Below are positions 1 through 7,279 of a DNA stretch of 64,000 bases, piece by piece. Position numbers and translations under genes: made by a program. Source of the stretch: DATBLE01 sp963734065 (GTDB lineage Bacteria; Actinomycetota; Thermoleophilia; Gaiellales; Gaiellaceae). Positions within the stretch are counted from its first letter, which is position 1. Each line of letters opens with the position of its first letter. The DNA is taken from contig CAVTFN010000003.1 of NCBI GenBank assembly GCA_963734065.1, positions 1 to 64,000 of the forward strand. The letters are read 5' to 3'. Below the pieces are notes generated by a model. That model saw nothing but the letters and a program-made list of their open reading frames with translations. It was not told the DNA's origin and made no database searches.

Positions 1-46
1 ACCTTCTGGGTCGTCCAAGGCGACCTCCTGGTCTGCCGCCAGGAGG
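1..46. repeat. Dispersed hairpin repeat, locus 1
   Basis: Two tandem units. The second (21-46) is the best palindrome of the family in this window: CCTCCTGG and CCAGGAGG pair over 8 bp around a 7-nt loop TCTGCCG. The first unit (1-20) has the related halves CTTCTGG and CCAAGG and may be cut by the window edge. It lies beside the ettA fragment. Confidence 0.75.
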
Positions 47-156
47 CTGGTTCAAGAGCTTCTTGCATAGACCTCAATTGCCCTAGCCCGCTCTCAGGTG
101 GCCTGAGACAGTGGCTAGACAAGGCATATGTGGTGAGCTTGTGGTGAGCAGAGCGC

Positions 157-252
157 GATCTTTGCGCCGGGCAGGAACGCGAGCGTGATGTCCTCCAGAA
201 CGTTGCGATCCGCGCCGTAGGACTTCGAGGCGCGGATCATCGTGAAGATGTA
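157..252 (-). pseudogene. ettA: N-terminal fragment of EttA-type ABC-F ATPase
   Basis: About 32 codons on the minus strand read YIFTMIRASKSYGADRNVLE followed by DITLAFLPGAKI. This matches the start of the energy-dependent translational throttle protein EttA (family start: Y-I-Y-T-M, then K-x-x-G-x-x-R and L-x-x-I-S-L-x-F-x-P-G-A-K-I). Similarity stops just before the Walker A loop, where unrelated residues and a stop codon follow at about 115. A full EttA is about 555 residues, so this is a 5' remnant that cannot bind ATP. The upstream extension to 309 is unlikely to be part of the original gene. Confidence 0.7.
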
Positions 253-579
253 GTCCACCGATGGCGAGGGTAGCCTGCCGGGCCGCCCTGATCGAACCTG
301 GAGGAGCACCGCTCGGTGAACCTCGCCCGTCCCGCCCTCGCGAGACTCAGAGGCACCGGGGCTGCGGTGTGTTCAGCACGAGAGGGCGGCCTCTCGGTTG
401 TCGACGAGGATCGAGCAGAGACGGACGAGCCTTGGTTTTCGATCGCCTCGGCTCCTGAACGATCGGCATCCCAGCCCCACTGCACTCGGGGAGGGCTCCG
501 CAACGGGAAGTCCGCTCGCGACAGGGCCCAACGCGTGCGCGGAACGCGAATCGCGAACAGATGAGTGACTTGGTGGTAC
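253..579. other. Stretch without a recognisable gene
   Basis: Open frames here are short, mutually overlapping and rich in Arg/Ser/Pro, as expected from GC-rich non-coding DNA. I see no repeat unit, terminator or RNA gene. Confidence 0.5.
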
Positions 580-861
580 TCAGAGAGGGCGCGGTGGGTC
601 GGCGAGGGTGAGGCGGCCTTGCTCTGAGTCGATCTCGGTGATGTCGTAGACGCTAATCAGGAGCCGCGTTCGCCCGAATAGGCCAGCGCGAACTTCGAGT
701 GCTTCGGGCTCGTTTGTTGCTTCGCCGTATCGGATGCCGGTGACGCGGCCGATCCGTTTGGTCGCAGTCTGGACGAGAAACCCCTCGCAGCGGCGGAGCC
801 AGTAGCCGCGGTCGTAGCTCGAGCGGGTCGGGTCGTTCCCCTTGTTTGACTCGGGCTCCAC
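580..861 (-). CDS. Small PRC-barrel-like protein
   Basis: This 93-residue protein has a small beta-barrel pattern: GYWLRRCEGFLVQT, then GRVTGIRYG, EALEVRAGLFGRTRLLISV and a closing strand GRLTLAD. That order (R-C-E-G-F-x-V, G-x-V-x-x-I/V-R, then L-x-V-R-x-G and a hydrophobic strand) is typical of short PRC-barrel-like proteins of actinobacteria. PRC barrels are adaptor domains in RNA processing or photosynthetic complexes, and no specific partner can be read here. The ATG at 861 gives the full domain. It stands alone, divergent from the small gene at 970. The family call is moderately sure; the function is unknown. Confidence 0.6.
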   Translation of the reverse strand: MEPESNKGNDPTRSSYDRGYWLRRCEGFLVQTATKRIGRVTGIRYGEATNEPEALEVRAGLFGRTRLLISVYDITEIDSEQGRLTLADPPRPL

Positions 862-969
862 GATTCAGGTTTACCCAGTGGGCCGGGCAGTTGTAGCGCT
901 CAAGATCGAGCAGTCCGATGCGGAGGTAGAGTCACTGGGTCGCGACCGATCAAGCGGAAGGAGCCCGAC

Positions 970-1065
970 GTGGCCGGGAAGAAGCGTCCGAAGTCGCTCG
1001 CCCAGACCGACAAGAAGGCAACAGCGAAGGCGAAACGGCCGAAAAAGACTTCGCGCGGCAAGTAG
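970..1065 (+). CDS. 31-residue lysine-rich basic peptide
   Basis: A GTG at 970 preceded by AAGGAG about 7 nt upstream opens a 31-codon frame ending TAG at 1063-1065. The product is almost wholly hydrophilic and basic (two GKK/RPKK clusters, about 10 Lys and 4 Arg), with Ala-Lys repeats like the tails of histone-H1-like or small DNA/RNA-binding proteins. The strong Shine-Dalgarno and clean amino-acid bias support translation. The size leaves no room for a catalytic domain. Inference: a nucleic-acid- or ribosome-associated micro-protein. A chance frame cannot be excluded. Confidence 0.45.
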   Translation: MAGKKRPKSLAQTDKKATAKAKRPKKTSRGK

Positions 1066-1199
1066 GCCGCGTCCGATGCGCATCTGCGTGGCCCGACAGG
1101 TAGTTCATCCTGGTGTGCATTGGGGAATCTGCCGCGATCAGAAATGACGCGGTTTGGGGGCGCCGGGCCGGCGACGGTTGAGCGACGCAACTGGCAGCG

Positions 1200-1646
1200 A
1201 TGGCGCGCACGTCCACCAACCGGACAGTCGTGATCGTGTCTCTCCATGTCGCGACGGGTGCGGCGGTGGGCGCGCTCGCTGGCTCGCGGCTTGCCGCTGT
1301 GGCATTGGGTCCGCCACTTCATCTCGTCTGTGATCGCGTGCCCCACGAGGACATCGTCAGCCGTCGGTTCGAAGTCCGAAGTGGCCTGTTCGCTCTTGCG
1401 TTGCTGGCGCTCTCTCGTGGGCCGCTCGACCCAGCCACGCTGGGCGCGGCCGCGGCCTCCGCACCGGATCTTGAGCACGTCTTTTCGCAGTTGCGTCCGC
1501 ACGGCCGCAAGCTCTTTCATCGCAGGCGCGACTGGCATCGCTCCGGAGGCTTCCGTGCGGATGTTCAACTTGTCCTGGCCGGCGCAATCATCGGCCTGCT
1601 CGTGAAACCACCCCGCTGGTGTGACCGCGCTTCATGCAGTAGCTGA
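1200..1646 (+). CDS. Small membrane protein, possible metal-dependent hydrolase-like
   Basis: 148 residues. The N-terminal half is hydrophobic: SLHVATGAAVGALAGSRLAA, then HLVCDRVPHED, then a membrane-type segment GLFALALLALS. His and Asp residues at H-x(6)-G, H-x(3)-D and P-H-E-D resemble the spacing of membrane-bound YdjM/DUF457-type putative hydrolases. A second cluster (APDLEHVF, HGRKLFH, DWHRSGG) adds possible metal ligands, and a final hydrophobic segment (VLAGAIIGLLV) follows. The ATG at 1200 has only a weak ribosome site. The neighbours give no functional hint. I am fairly sure it is a gene and unsure of the activity. Confidence 0.55.
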   Translation: MARTSTNRTVVIVSLHVATGAAVGALAGSRLAAVALGPPLHLVCDRVPHEDIVSRRFEVRSGLFALALLALSRGPLDPATLGAAAASAPDLEHVFSQLRPHGRKLFHRRRDWHRSGGFRADVQLVLAGAIIGLLVKPPRWCDRASCSS

Positions 1647-1693
1647 GGGAGTCTCTATGGCGCCCTCAAGCACTCAGCGACTCGGGCCTGGCT

Positions 1694-2413
1694 CTAACTG
1701 CCGCTCGCCAACTCGTCCTGGCGCCGACGCACCGCGTCCCAGCGCGCGGAGAGCGCGGCTATGTCGAGTCGCTCCGCGGCATCGAGCGCCCTCGTCGCTC
1801 GCTTCGACGTCTTCCTGCCGATGGCCCCGCTCAAAACCCACTTGCGGGTGAGTCGAAGGAGGCGCAACCTCTCGTCGGCCAGGTGAAGAGTGCGCTTCGG
1901 ATCGAGGTAGAGATCGATCGCCAGCTTCTTGACGAGTGCCGGCTCGCTGGGCGCGCCGGTGGCCTGCTCGAGCCGGTAAGCCACGAGCGAAGCGAGCACC
2001 TGCAGCTCCCGCACGCCCGTGTGAACGGCGATCGCGATCGAGACGGCGCTCGAGGCGACCATCACCCACGGCACCCTCGTCAGGCGGGCGCCGCGAGCCA
2101 GCCTGCGGACGACGGGCACGGCGAGCACGGCGACCCGTTGGATGTCGCCCGCGAGCGCCTCCACGTCCTCTCCGCCCGCGAGCAGCCGCTTGCCGTCGGC
2201 GGCCGAGGTGATGCGCTCATCGGTGAGCAGCACACGGTCGATCGCCTTGTCGGCAAGCCTGCCAACGGCCTCAACAAGCGCCCCGCCCGCATCTCGAGCA
2301 TTGGCGCCCGCACCCTTCCCCGCTGACGAGGCTCGGTCACGCAACGAGCGCGGCGGCTTGCTCGACTGAAGACCGCCATGGGTGTCGTCTCGCAGCGCTC
2401 TGGAAAGGCGCAC
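1694..2413 (-). CDS. Conserved hypothetical protein, 239 residues
   Basis: Starts GTG at 2413. After a polar, low-complexity N-terminus of about 45 residues the protein is helical and amphipathic: AVGRLADKAIDRVLLTDERI, a hydrophobic stretch RLTRVPWVMVASSAVSIAIA (about residues 110-130), then TGVRELQVLASLVAYRLEQA and PALVKKLAIDLYLDP. The last 60 residues are basic, with SGAIGRKTSKRATRALDAAE. This looks like a peripheral or single-pass membrane protein. I do not recognise the family. It has no operon partner, with 630 bp of repeat-bearing DNA upstream. Periodic GC-rich third codon positions and lack of internal stops support coding. Confidence 0.75.
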   Translation of the reverse strand: MRLSRALRDDTHGGLQSSKPPRSLRDRASSAGKGAGANARDAGGALVEAVGRLADKAIDRVLLTDERITSAADGKRLLAGGEDVEALAGDIQRVAVLAVPVVRRLARGARLTRVPWVMVASSAVSIAIAVHTGVRELQVLASLVAYRLEQATGAPSEPALVKKLAIDLYLDPKRTLHLADERLRLLRLTRKWVLSGAIGRKTSKRATRALDAAERLDIAALSARWDAVRRRQDELASGS

Positions 2414-2642
2414 CGTTTGCCTCGCCTTCAGTAGCGGGCCGGCCAGATCGCCGCGCCACCACTGGCAGCCGCCGTCGAGTACCGGAACCCGCGCACCCCC
2501 AGAGGATACGGCCGCCGAAGGGCCTAGGGCACGCTCCTACTCCAGCGACCCTAACGTGCAAGCTGGCCTAGTACGTAGCCATACATGGCAACACTAAAGC
2601 ATGTGTGATGTCGACGTCGAACTCCCAGTCAACTTCTAGGCA

Positions 2643-2739
2643 GCGACCTCCTGGTCTGCGCTTAGGAGGCGGCCATGACGTCCTGGCCGTTCAAAAGGTG
2701 GCTCGTGGAGAGACCTCGGCTGGGTACCCGCCGCAAGTT
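2643..2739. repeat. Dispersed hairpin repeat, locus 2 (long form)
   Basis: A first unit GCGACCTCCTGGTCTGCG with distal AGGAGG is followed by CCATGACGTCCTGGCCGTTC and a tail GAGAGACCTCGGCTG. The whole stretch of about 85 bp aligns with the locus at 4131-4216, sharing AGGAGGCGGCCAT, CCGTTCAA and GAGAGACCTCGGCTG. The element is therefore longer than one hairpin at these two sites. Confidence 0.7.
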
Positions 2740-2768
2740 CGAGTAGGGGAAAGTCGGCCAGAACGACA

Positions 2769-2791
2769 AAGCGCCAATTCCGGCGCTTTTC
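2769..2791 (+). terminator. Rho-independent-like hairpin
   Basis: AAAGCGCC (2769-2776) pairs with GGCGCTTT (2783-2790) over 8 bp around a 6-nt loop and is followed by one more T, giving a run of four Ts. Because the stem starts with AAA it would also work, weakly, on the minus strand just downstream of the tRNA-like structure at 2797-2853. No complete plus-strand gene ends immediately before it. Confidence 0.5.
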
Positions 2792-2796
2792 CAGAG

Positions 2797-2853
2797 CCCT
2801 CTGACGGACTCGAACCGTCGACCCCTCCTCACCATGAACGTGAGGGGGGTCGA
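2797..2853 (-). other. tRNA-like 3' half (T-arm plus long hairpin), not a complete tRNA
   Basis: On the minus strand a long hairpin (2820-2853; CGACCCC/GGGGTCG plus an inner CTCAC/GTGAG stem with a 7-nt loop GTTCATG) is followed directly by a perfect T-arm, GACGG-TTCGAGT-CCGTC (2804-2820), and a 7-nt acceptor-like AGAGGGC (2797-2803). A terminator-like hairpin follows at 2769-2791. No matching 5' acceptor (GCCCTCT) or D-arm is found upstream, so it is not a functional canonical tRNA. It may be a degenerate tRNA, an attachment-site remnant or a structured small RNA. Confidence 0.4.
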
Positions 2854-3047
2854 TCATGCGGCCTTTCGCGTAATGGTGCAGTTGGGGTGGCTCAAACGCA
2901 GTCGCCTCTCGCCGCGCTTTGCGCGGCGTTGCGACCCTGGTGCGACCTGTCGCCCGGGCGCGGGCGGCCTCGTGCCGCCGTCCGACGACGGGACCTTGCA
3001 CGCGGTGCGTAGGTTTACTCCAGGCGACCGAGGAGGGAGCAGAGAGA

Positions 3048-3719
3048 ATGGGGAACGGCAGGTTGTCGGGGCGCAGAGTGGGGGTGCTGGGAAGCGGCGA
3101 GGTGGGGCGGCGCCTCGCAGCCGGCTTTTCGAGTCGGGGGCACGAGGTGATGATCGGCTCGCGCGATCCCGAGAAGCCCGAGTTGCGCCAGTGGCTTGCC
3201 ACCGACGGGGCCGGAATCGAGACCGGAACGTTCGCGGGGACGGCCGCGTACGGGGAGTTGCTCGTGCTGGCGGTGTTGGGCACCGCGGTTGAGGAGGCGA
3301 TCGCCGATGCCGACGCTGGCAATTTCAGCGGCAAGGTCGTGATCGACGCCGCCAACCCGCTCGACTTCTCCGGTGGCTTCCCGCCGAAGCTGGCGATCAG
3401 CGGCGAGGACTCGCTCGGCGAGCGCGTTCAGAGGGCGCTGCCCGATGCGAAGGTCGTGAAGGCGTTCAACACGATCGGCAGCGCGTACTTCGTCGACCCG
3501 AGCTTTGGCGAGGGCGAGCCGACGATGCTGATCGCCGGCGACGACGAGGACGCCAAGCGCATCGTCGGCGACGTGTTAGCCGACTTCGGCTGGCCCGACC
3601 CGGTCGACCTCGGCGGCATCGAAGGTGCGCGCGAGTTGGAGGCGATCTGCATCGCCTGGGTGAAGATCGGCGGCGCACGAGGCGCCTGGGACCACGGCTT
3701 CAAGCTGCTGGTCGGCTAG
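3048..3719 (+). CDS. NADPH-dependent F420 reductase-like oxidoreductase
   Basis: 223 residues from the ATG at 3048, preceded by GGAGGGAG. Residues 10-25 form the dinucleotide-binding turn GVLGSGEVGRRLAAGF, followed by a basic GSRDPEK stretch after beta-2 that favours NADP(H). AYGELLVLAVLGTAVEEA, VVIDAANPLD and VVKAFNTIGSAYFVDP are diagnostic of the F420-dependent NADP oxidoreductase/DUF2520-like family, which moves hydride between NADPH and a deazaflavin. Whether this member uses F420 or another partner cannot be told. It is monocistronic; the upstream 600 bp carries repeats. A longer in-frame start at 2919 would run into non-conserved Arg-rich sequence. Confidence 0.85.
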   Translation: MGNGRLSGRRVGVLGSGEVGRRLAAGFSSRGHEVMIGSRDPEKPELRQWLATDGAGIETGTFAGTAAYGELLVLAVLGTAVEEAIADADAGNFSGKVVIDAANPLDFSGGFPPKLAISGEDSLGERVQRALPDAKVVKAFNTIGSAYFVDPSFGEGEPTMLIAGDDEDAKRIVGDVLADFGWPDPVDLGGIEGARELEAICIAWVKIGGARGAWDHGFKLLVG

Positions 3720-3827
3720 ACAATCGACCTCGCAGCGCGGGACTTCGCGACCTCGACCGCAGCCGCGCGATCGACTGAAGGATCGTGGTCGCGGGTCCGC
3801 TGTTCTCTGCTTCTGCGAAGTCAGTAG

Positions 3828-4090
3828 GCGACTCCGGCCCGACTAACCCACGCGGGCATCTCTCACCATCGCGGCCTGATAGCAAACGAAGAGGCATTTG
3901 TGTCGCTGGCGAGCGTGGATCGCGAGTACGCGGAGACTGGCACTGAGCTGATCGTCTGGTGGGGCGAGGAGCCGACTCCGCAGCCACAAGTCGAGCCGCA
4001 CCAGCAGTTCGCAATCCGCGCCACCTCGCGTTCGTTCCCTACAGCCAGTTCGCCCGGACAACTACTGGCAAGCAATTGGCCGGCAGACGC
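3828..4090 (+). pseudogene. C-terminal fragment of a GcvT-like aminomethyltransferase
   Basis: After a stop at 3825 the frame reads RLTHAGISHHRGLIANEEAF, then VSLASVDREYAETGTELIVW and WGEEPTPQPQVEPHQQFAIR. These match the C-terminal barrel of glycine-cleavage T-protein/DMSP-demethylase relatives (S-x-x-R-G-x-x-x-N-E, V-D-x-E-x-A-E-P-G-T-E, W-G-E, E-P-H). At about 4030 the match moves to another frame (FVPYSQFARTT), so a frameshift is present. The folate-binding N-terminal two thirds are absent. The remnant ends about 40 bp before the repeat at 4131. Confidence 0.7.
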
Positions 4091-4130
4091 AAGAACCTGA
4101 GGAACGTCTTTCCTAAGAGAGACCCCTTGG

Positions 4131-4216
4131 CACGACCTCCTGGACGCGGGCCAGGAGGCGGCCATCGACTTTCCTCGCCGTTCAAGAGGTCGCTCGTCGC
4201 GAGAGACCTCGGCTGT
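4131..4216. repeat. Dispersed hairpin repeat, locus 3 (long form)
   Basis: ACGACCTCCTGGACGCGGGC with distal CCAGGAGG forms an 8-bp hairpin. It continues with CGGCCATCGACTTTCCTCGC, CGTTCAAGAGGTCGCTCGTC and GAGAGACCTCGGCTG, and is homologous over about 85 bp to 2643-2739. The remaining bases to the liv operon at 4487 show no gene. Confidence 0.7.
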
Positions 4217-4486
4217 CGCGGGACCGACAGGCGTCTGACCCACATTTCCACCCCGTCGAGGTAAGGCTTCTGCGCTCCGAGGAATAGCGAGCTTGAGGCT
4301 GTACCCCAGCGTCGTTGTTGCACTGCTGCGGCAGGGAATGTCCGCCTTATCCGCTGGAGCTTCCCTGATTACTGAGCGGCCGGCTCACCGGCCTTCCGGG
4401 GCCGGGGGAGGCACTCATCCCCGCAAGCGAGAGAAGGACGACGGGTCCTGCGTGACTGCACCTTTGACTTCGGTCTCCGTGCCTCG

Positions 4487-5518
4487 TTGAATCGTCGAAT
4501 GCCACGCGAGCCAGTCGCCGTAGGGGCGCCTCACCGCGCGGTGCGAGGTCGGCCCCTCGCGGTCGCTGGTCGCCATCCGGTCGCCGCCGTCGCCGTGTCG
4601 ATGGTGATCGTCATGGTTGCCCTGGGGCTCTCACAGGGCTGGCAGGAGCTCGCCCAGACTACGATCAACGGCATCGTCGCCGGGAACTATTTCGCCCTCG
4701 GCGCAGTTGGGCTGACCTTGATCTTCGGCGTGCTTCGTCTGGTTAATTTCGCGCACGGCGAATTCCTGACGTTCGGCGCCTACATGCTGATCCTCGGAGA
4801 GGCACTCGGCTTGCCACTCGTCCTTGCAGCCGTATTCGGCATCATCGTCACGGCCGTTCTCGGACTCGCGCTCGAGGTCGCGCTCTGGCGGCCCGTGCGG
4901 AGAAGAGGTGCGGGTGAGCTCCAACTGCTCTTACTCGCGCTCGGGCTCGCATTCTTCATGCGCAACGCGATCGGCTTTGTCGCAGGCCCCGAGGATCGCT
5001 CGACTGGCGCGGACGTGACCGTCGGGGTCCACATCGGTTCGCTTCTGATCGGGCGCGTCGCGCTGATCGTCACCGGTGTCGGGATCGGCGTCATCATCCT
5101 CACCGCCGTTGCGTTGCGCTTCACGTCGCTCGGCAGGCAGGCGCGCGCCCTCGCCGACAGCATCCAACTCGCCGAGACGACCGGGATCAACACCGACCGC
5201 GTGGTGCTCATCACCTGGGCCGTGAGCGCGGGCCTGGCCGGGCTCGCAGGCATCGTCTACGCGCTTCCTGCCGGTACCGTCAACCCAAATCTTGGCTTCT
5301 CGCTGATCCTGAGCATCTTCGCGGCAGCCGTAGTCGGCGGGGTGGGGAACGCGTACGGTGCCCTTGCCGGCGGAATGCTCATCGGACTCGTGCAAGAGTG
5401 GTCGACGCTCGTCCTCGCGCCGCAGCTCAAGGTCGCGGTCGGGTTCGCGGCCCTTATACTCGCCCTCCTCCTGCGGCCGAACGGATTGTTCGGACGCGTC
5501 CGGCCGACCGACAGATGA
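4487..5518 (+). CDS. livH: Branched-chain amino-acid-type ABC permease LivH
   Basis: 343 residues from TTG at 4487. The LivH hallmark GNYFALGAVGLTLIFGVLRL then NFAHGEF occurs near residues 65-90, and transmembrane helices continue to the C-terminal PNGLFGR motif. LivH and LivM form the membrane channel of the high-affinity leucine/isoleucine/valine or related amide/urea importers. The first about 35 residues are an Arg/Ala-rich extension without a helix, so the true start could be nearer residue 40. The stop overlaps livM by ATGA, which indicates translational coupling in livHMGF. A fragment-rich, repeat-bearing region lies upstream. Confidence 0.93.
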   Translation: MNRRMPREPVAVGAPHRAVRGRPLAVAGRHPVAAVAVSMVIVMVALGLSQGWQELAQTTINGIVAGNYFALGAVGLTLIFGVLRLVNFAHGEFLTFGAYMLILGEALGLPLVLAAVFGIIVTAVLGLALEVALWRPVRRRGAGELQLLLLALGLAFFMRNAIGFVAGPEDRSTGADVTVGVHIGSLLIGRVALIVTGVGIGVIILTAVALRFTSLGRQARALADSIQLAETTGINTDRVVLITWAVSAGLAGLAGIVYALPAGTVNPNLGFSLILSIFAAAVVGGVGNAYGALAGGMLIGLVQEWSTLVLAPQLKVAVGFAALILALLLRPNGLFGRVRPTDR

Positions 5519-6489
5519 CGACGTCGCACCTGATGGCGGTATCGGTTGGGTTCCTGACTAACGAGGCCTTCTGGATAAACGTGGGCGTCCTGGCGACGAC
5601 CTACGGGGTGTTCTCTCTCGGGATTCAGCTAAACGTCGGCACGACCGGAATCGTGAATTTCGGGCAGGCCGGCTTCATGGCGGTCGGCTCCTACGCGATG
5701 GGGATCCTCGTCGTGAAGTCCGGCGTCTCCTTCTGGCTTGCGCTGCTTCTCGGGATCCCGGTCGCGATGGCGGCGGCGCTCGTGGTGGGGCTTTGCTCAC
5801 TTCGCCTCCGCTCGGACTACTTCGCGATTGCGACGCTGGCGTTCTCCGAAATCGTTCGGTACACGGCCGACAACTGGGAGAGCCTGACTGGTGGCAACCT
5901 TGGTCTTTTCGGCTATACGGGGGATTGGACGACCGCGTCGGCGCGTATCGACGGCTGGCTCGGCCACCTCGGCATCGGGCAGACGTTTCTGCTGCCCTTA
6001 CTGGTGGTCAACCTGACCGTCTTCGCGGTTCTCTCGGTTTTCGTCGCATTCCTCGTCCGTTCGCCCTGGGGTCGTGTCCTGAACGCGATCAGAGAGGATG
6101 AGGACGCGGCTCGCGCACTCGGCAAGAACACGTTCGTGTTCAAGCTGCAGTCACTGGCGATTGCAGCCGGCCTCGCGGCGATCGCCGGCTACATGCTTGC
6201 GATCAACATCTCGATCTTGTCGCCGCAGCTGTTCGATCCAGCGTTGACGGCGTACGGCTACGTGATCGTGATACTCGCCGGTCTGGGGAGCTACGCCGGC
6301 GTGGCGGTCGGATCGTTCCTGCTCATCTTCTTGCTCGAAGCGACTCGCTATCTCGATCTTCCCCTCTCCGACTCACGGATTGCGGCGCTTCGCTTCATGA
6401 TCTTGGGACTCGTGCTGATGACGCTCGTCATCTTCCGGCCCCAGGGACTGTTCGGCAAGCGCGAGGAGCTCAACCTTCGTGCCCGCTGA
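5515..6489 (+). CDS. livM: Branched-chain amino-acid-type ABC permease LivM
   Basis: 324 residues from the ATG at 5515, which overlaps the livH stop. The second-permease signature is present: GIQLNVGTTGIVNFGQAGFM (about residues 35-55), the EAA-like loop NAIREDEDAARALGKN (about 190-205) and the terminal FRPQGLFG. About nine hydrophobic helices are seen. It pairs with LivH as the transport channel. The livG start lies 11 nt inside its 3' end. Confidence 0.93.
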   Translation: MTTSHLMAVSVGFLTNEAFWINVGVLATTYGVFSLGIQLNVGTTGIVNFGQAGFMAVGSYAMGILVVKSGVSFWLALLLGIPVAMAAALVVGLCSLRLRSDYFAIATLAFSEIVRYTADNWESLTGGNLGLFGYTGDWTTASARIDGWLGHLGIGQTFLLPLLVVNLTVFAVLSVFVAFLVRSPWGRVLNAIREDEDAARALGKNTFVFKLQSLAIAAGLAAIAGYMLAINISILSPQLFDPALTAYGYVIVILAGLGSYAGVAVGSFLLIFLLEATRYLDLPLSDSRIAALRFMILGLVLMTLVIFRPQGLFGKREELNLRAR

Positions 6490-7279
6490 GACCAACACTC
6501 TCCTCTCCGTGCAGAATGTCTCCAAAAGCTTCGGCGGCGTCATCGCGGTCAACGGGGCGAGCTTTGATGTCCGGCGTGGTTCGCTCACGGCGCTCATCGG
6601 TCCGAACGGTGCCGGCAAGTCGACGCTCTTCAACGTCATCACGGGCTTCGAGCGCGGCGAGGGGGGCGAGGTGCTCCTCGAGGGAGATTCTGTCCTCGGG
6701 TTGAGCCCACACCGGATTGCACAACACGGAATGGTGAGGACATTCCAATTGACCAAGGCGCTATCTGTGATGTCGGTCATCGACAATATTCTGCTTGCGA
6801 ATCCACTGAATCCGGGTGAGAGGCTCGGTTTGGCTCTGCTGCGACCGGTGTGGCGCGGGCCCGAAAGCGCAGCGCGTGACCGGGCGCGCGATTTGCTCGA
6901 CGCCTTCGACTTAGCGGCGAAGGCAAACGACTACGCCGGGACTCTCTCCGGTGGGCAGCGAAAGCTGTTGGAGCTCGCACGCGCGCTCATGCTGGAGCCG
7001 GCAATCCTCCTGCTCGACGAGCCCCTAGCCGGCGTCAATCGAACGCTCGGCGTCCAGATTCTCGAGCACATCGAACGCATCCGAGCAGAGCGTGGGCTCA
7101 CGATCCTGCTCGTCGAGCACGACATGGACGTCGTGATGCGGCACTCCGACAGGATCGTCGTAATGGCGGAGGGACGGGTCGTGATGGAAGGTGAACCTGC
7201 GCACGTCAGAAGCGATCAACGTGTAATCGACGCCTACCTTGGTTCGGCACGAAGCGAGGAACCGGGCGCCCGTGAGTAA
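6479..7279 (+). CDS. livG: Branched-chain amino-acid-type ABC ATPase LivG
   Basis: 266 residues from GTG at 6479. Walker A is GPNGAGKST (about residues 39-47), the signature is LSGGQ (about 157), Walker B LLLDEPLAG (about 178-186) and the switch His is in VEHDMDVV. The LivG-type insert ENILLAN-like segment (VIDNILLANPLNPGERLG) is present. The usual N-P after AGV is N-R here, a minor change. It energises LivHM import together with LivF and is expressed by translational coupling with both neighbours. Confidence 0.93.
   Translation: MPAETNTLLSVQNVSKSFGGVIAVNGASFDVRRGSLTALIGPNGAGKSTLFNVITGFERGEGGEVLLEGDSVLGLSPHRIAQHGMVRTFQLTKALSVMSVIDNILLANPLNPGERLGLALLRPVWRGPESAARDRARDLLDAFDLAAKANDYAGTLSGGQRKLLELARALMLEPAILLLDEPLAGVNRTLGVQILEHIERIRAERGLTILLVEHDMDVVMRHSDRIVVMAEGRVVMEGEPAHVRSDQRVIDAYLGSARSEEPGARE

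Noticed and set aside
2797..2853. Functional tRNA
   Set aside because: The T-arm is perfect but the 5' acceptor and D-arm are missing and the long hairpin does not fit an anticodon arm with U33 and a purine 37 in normal geometry.
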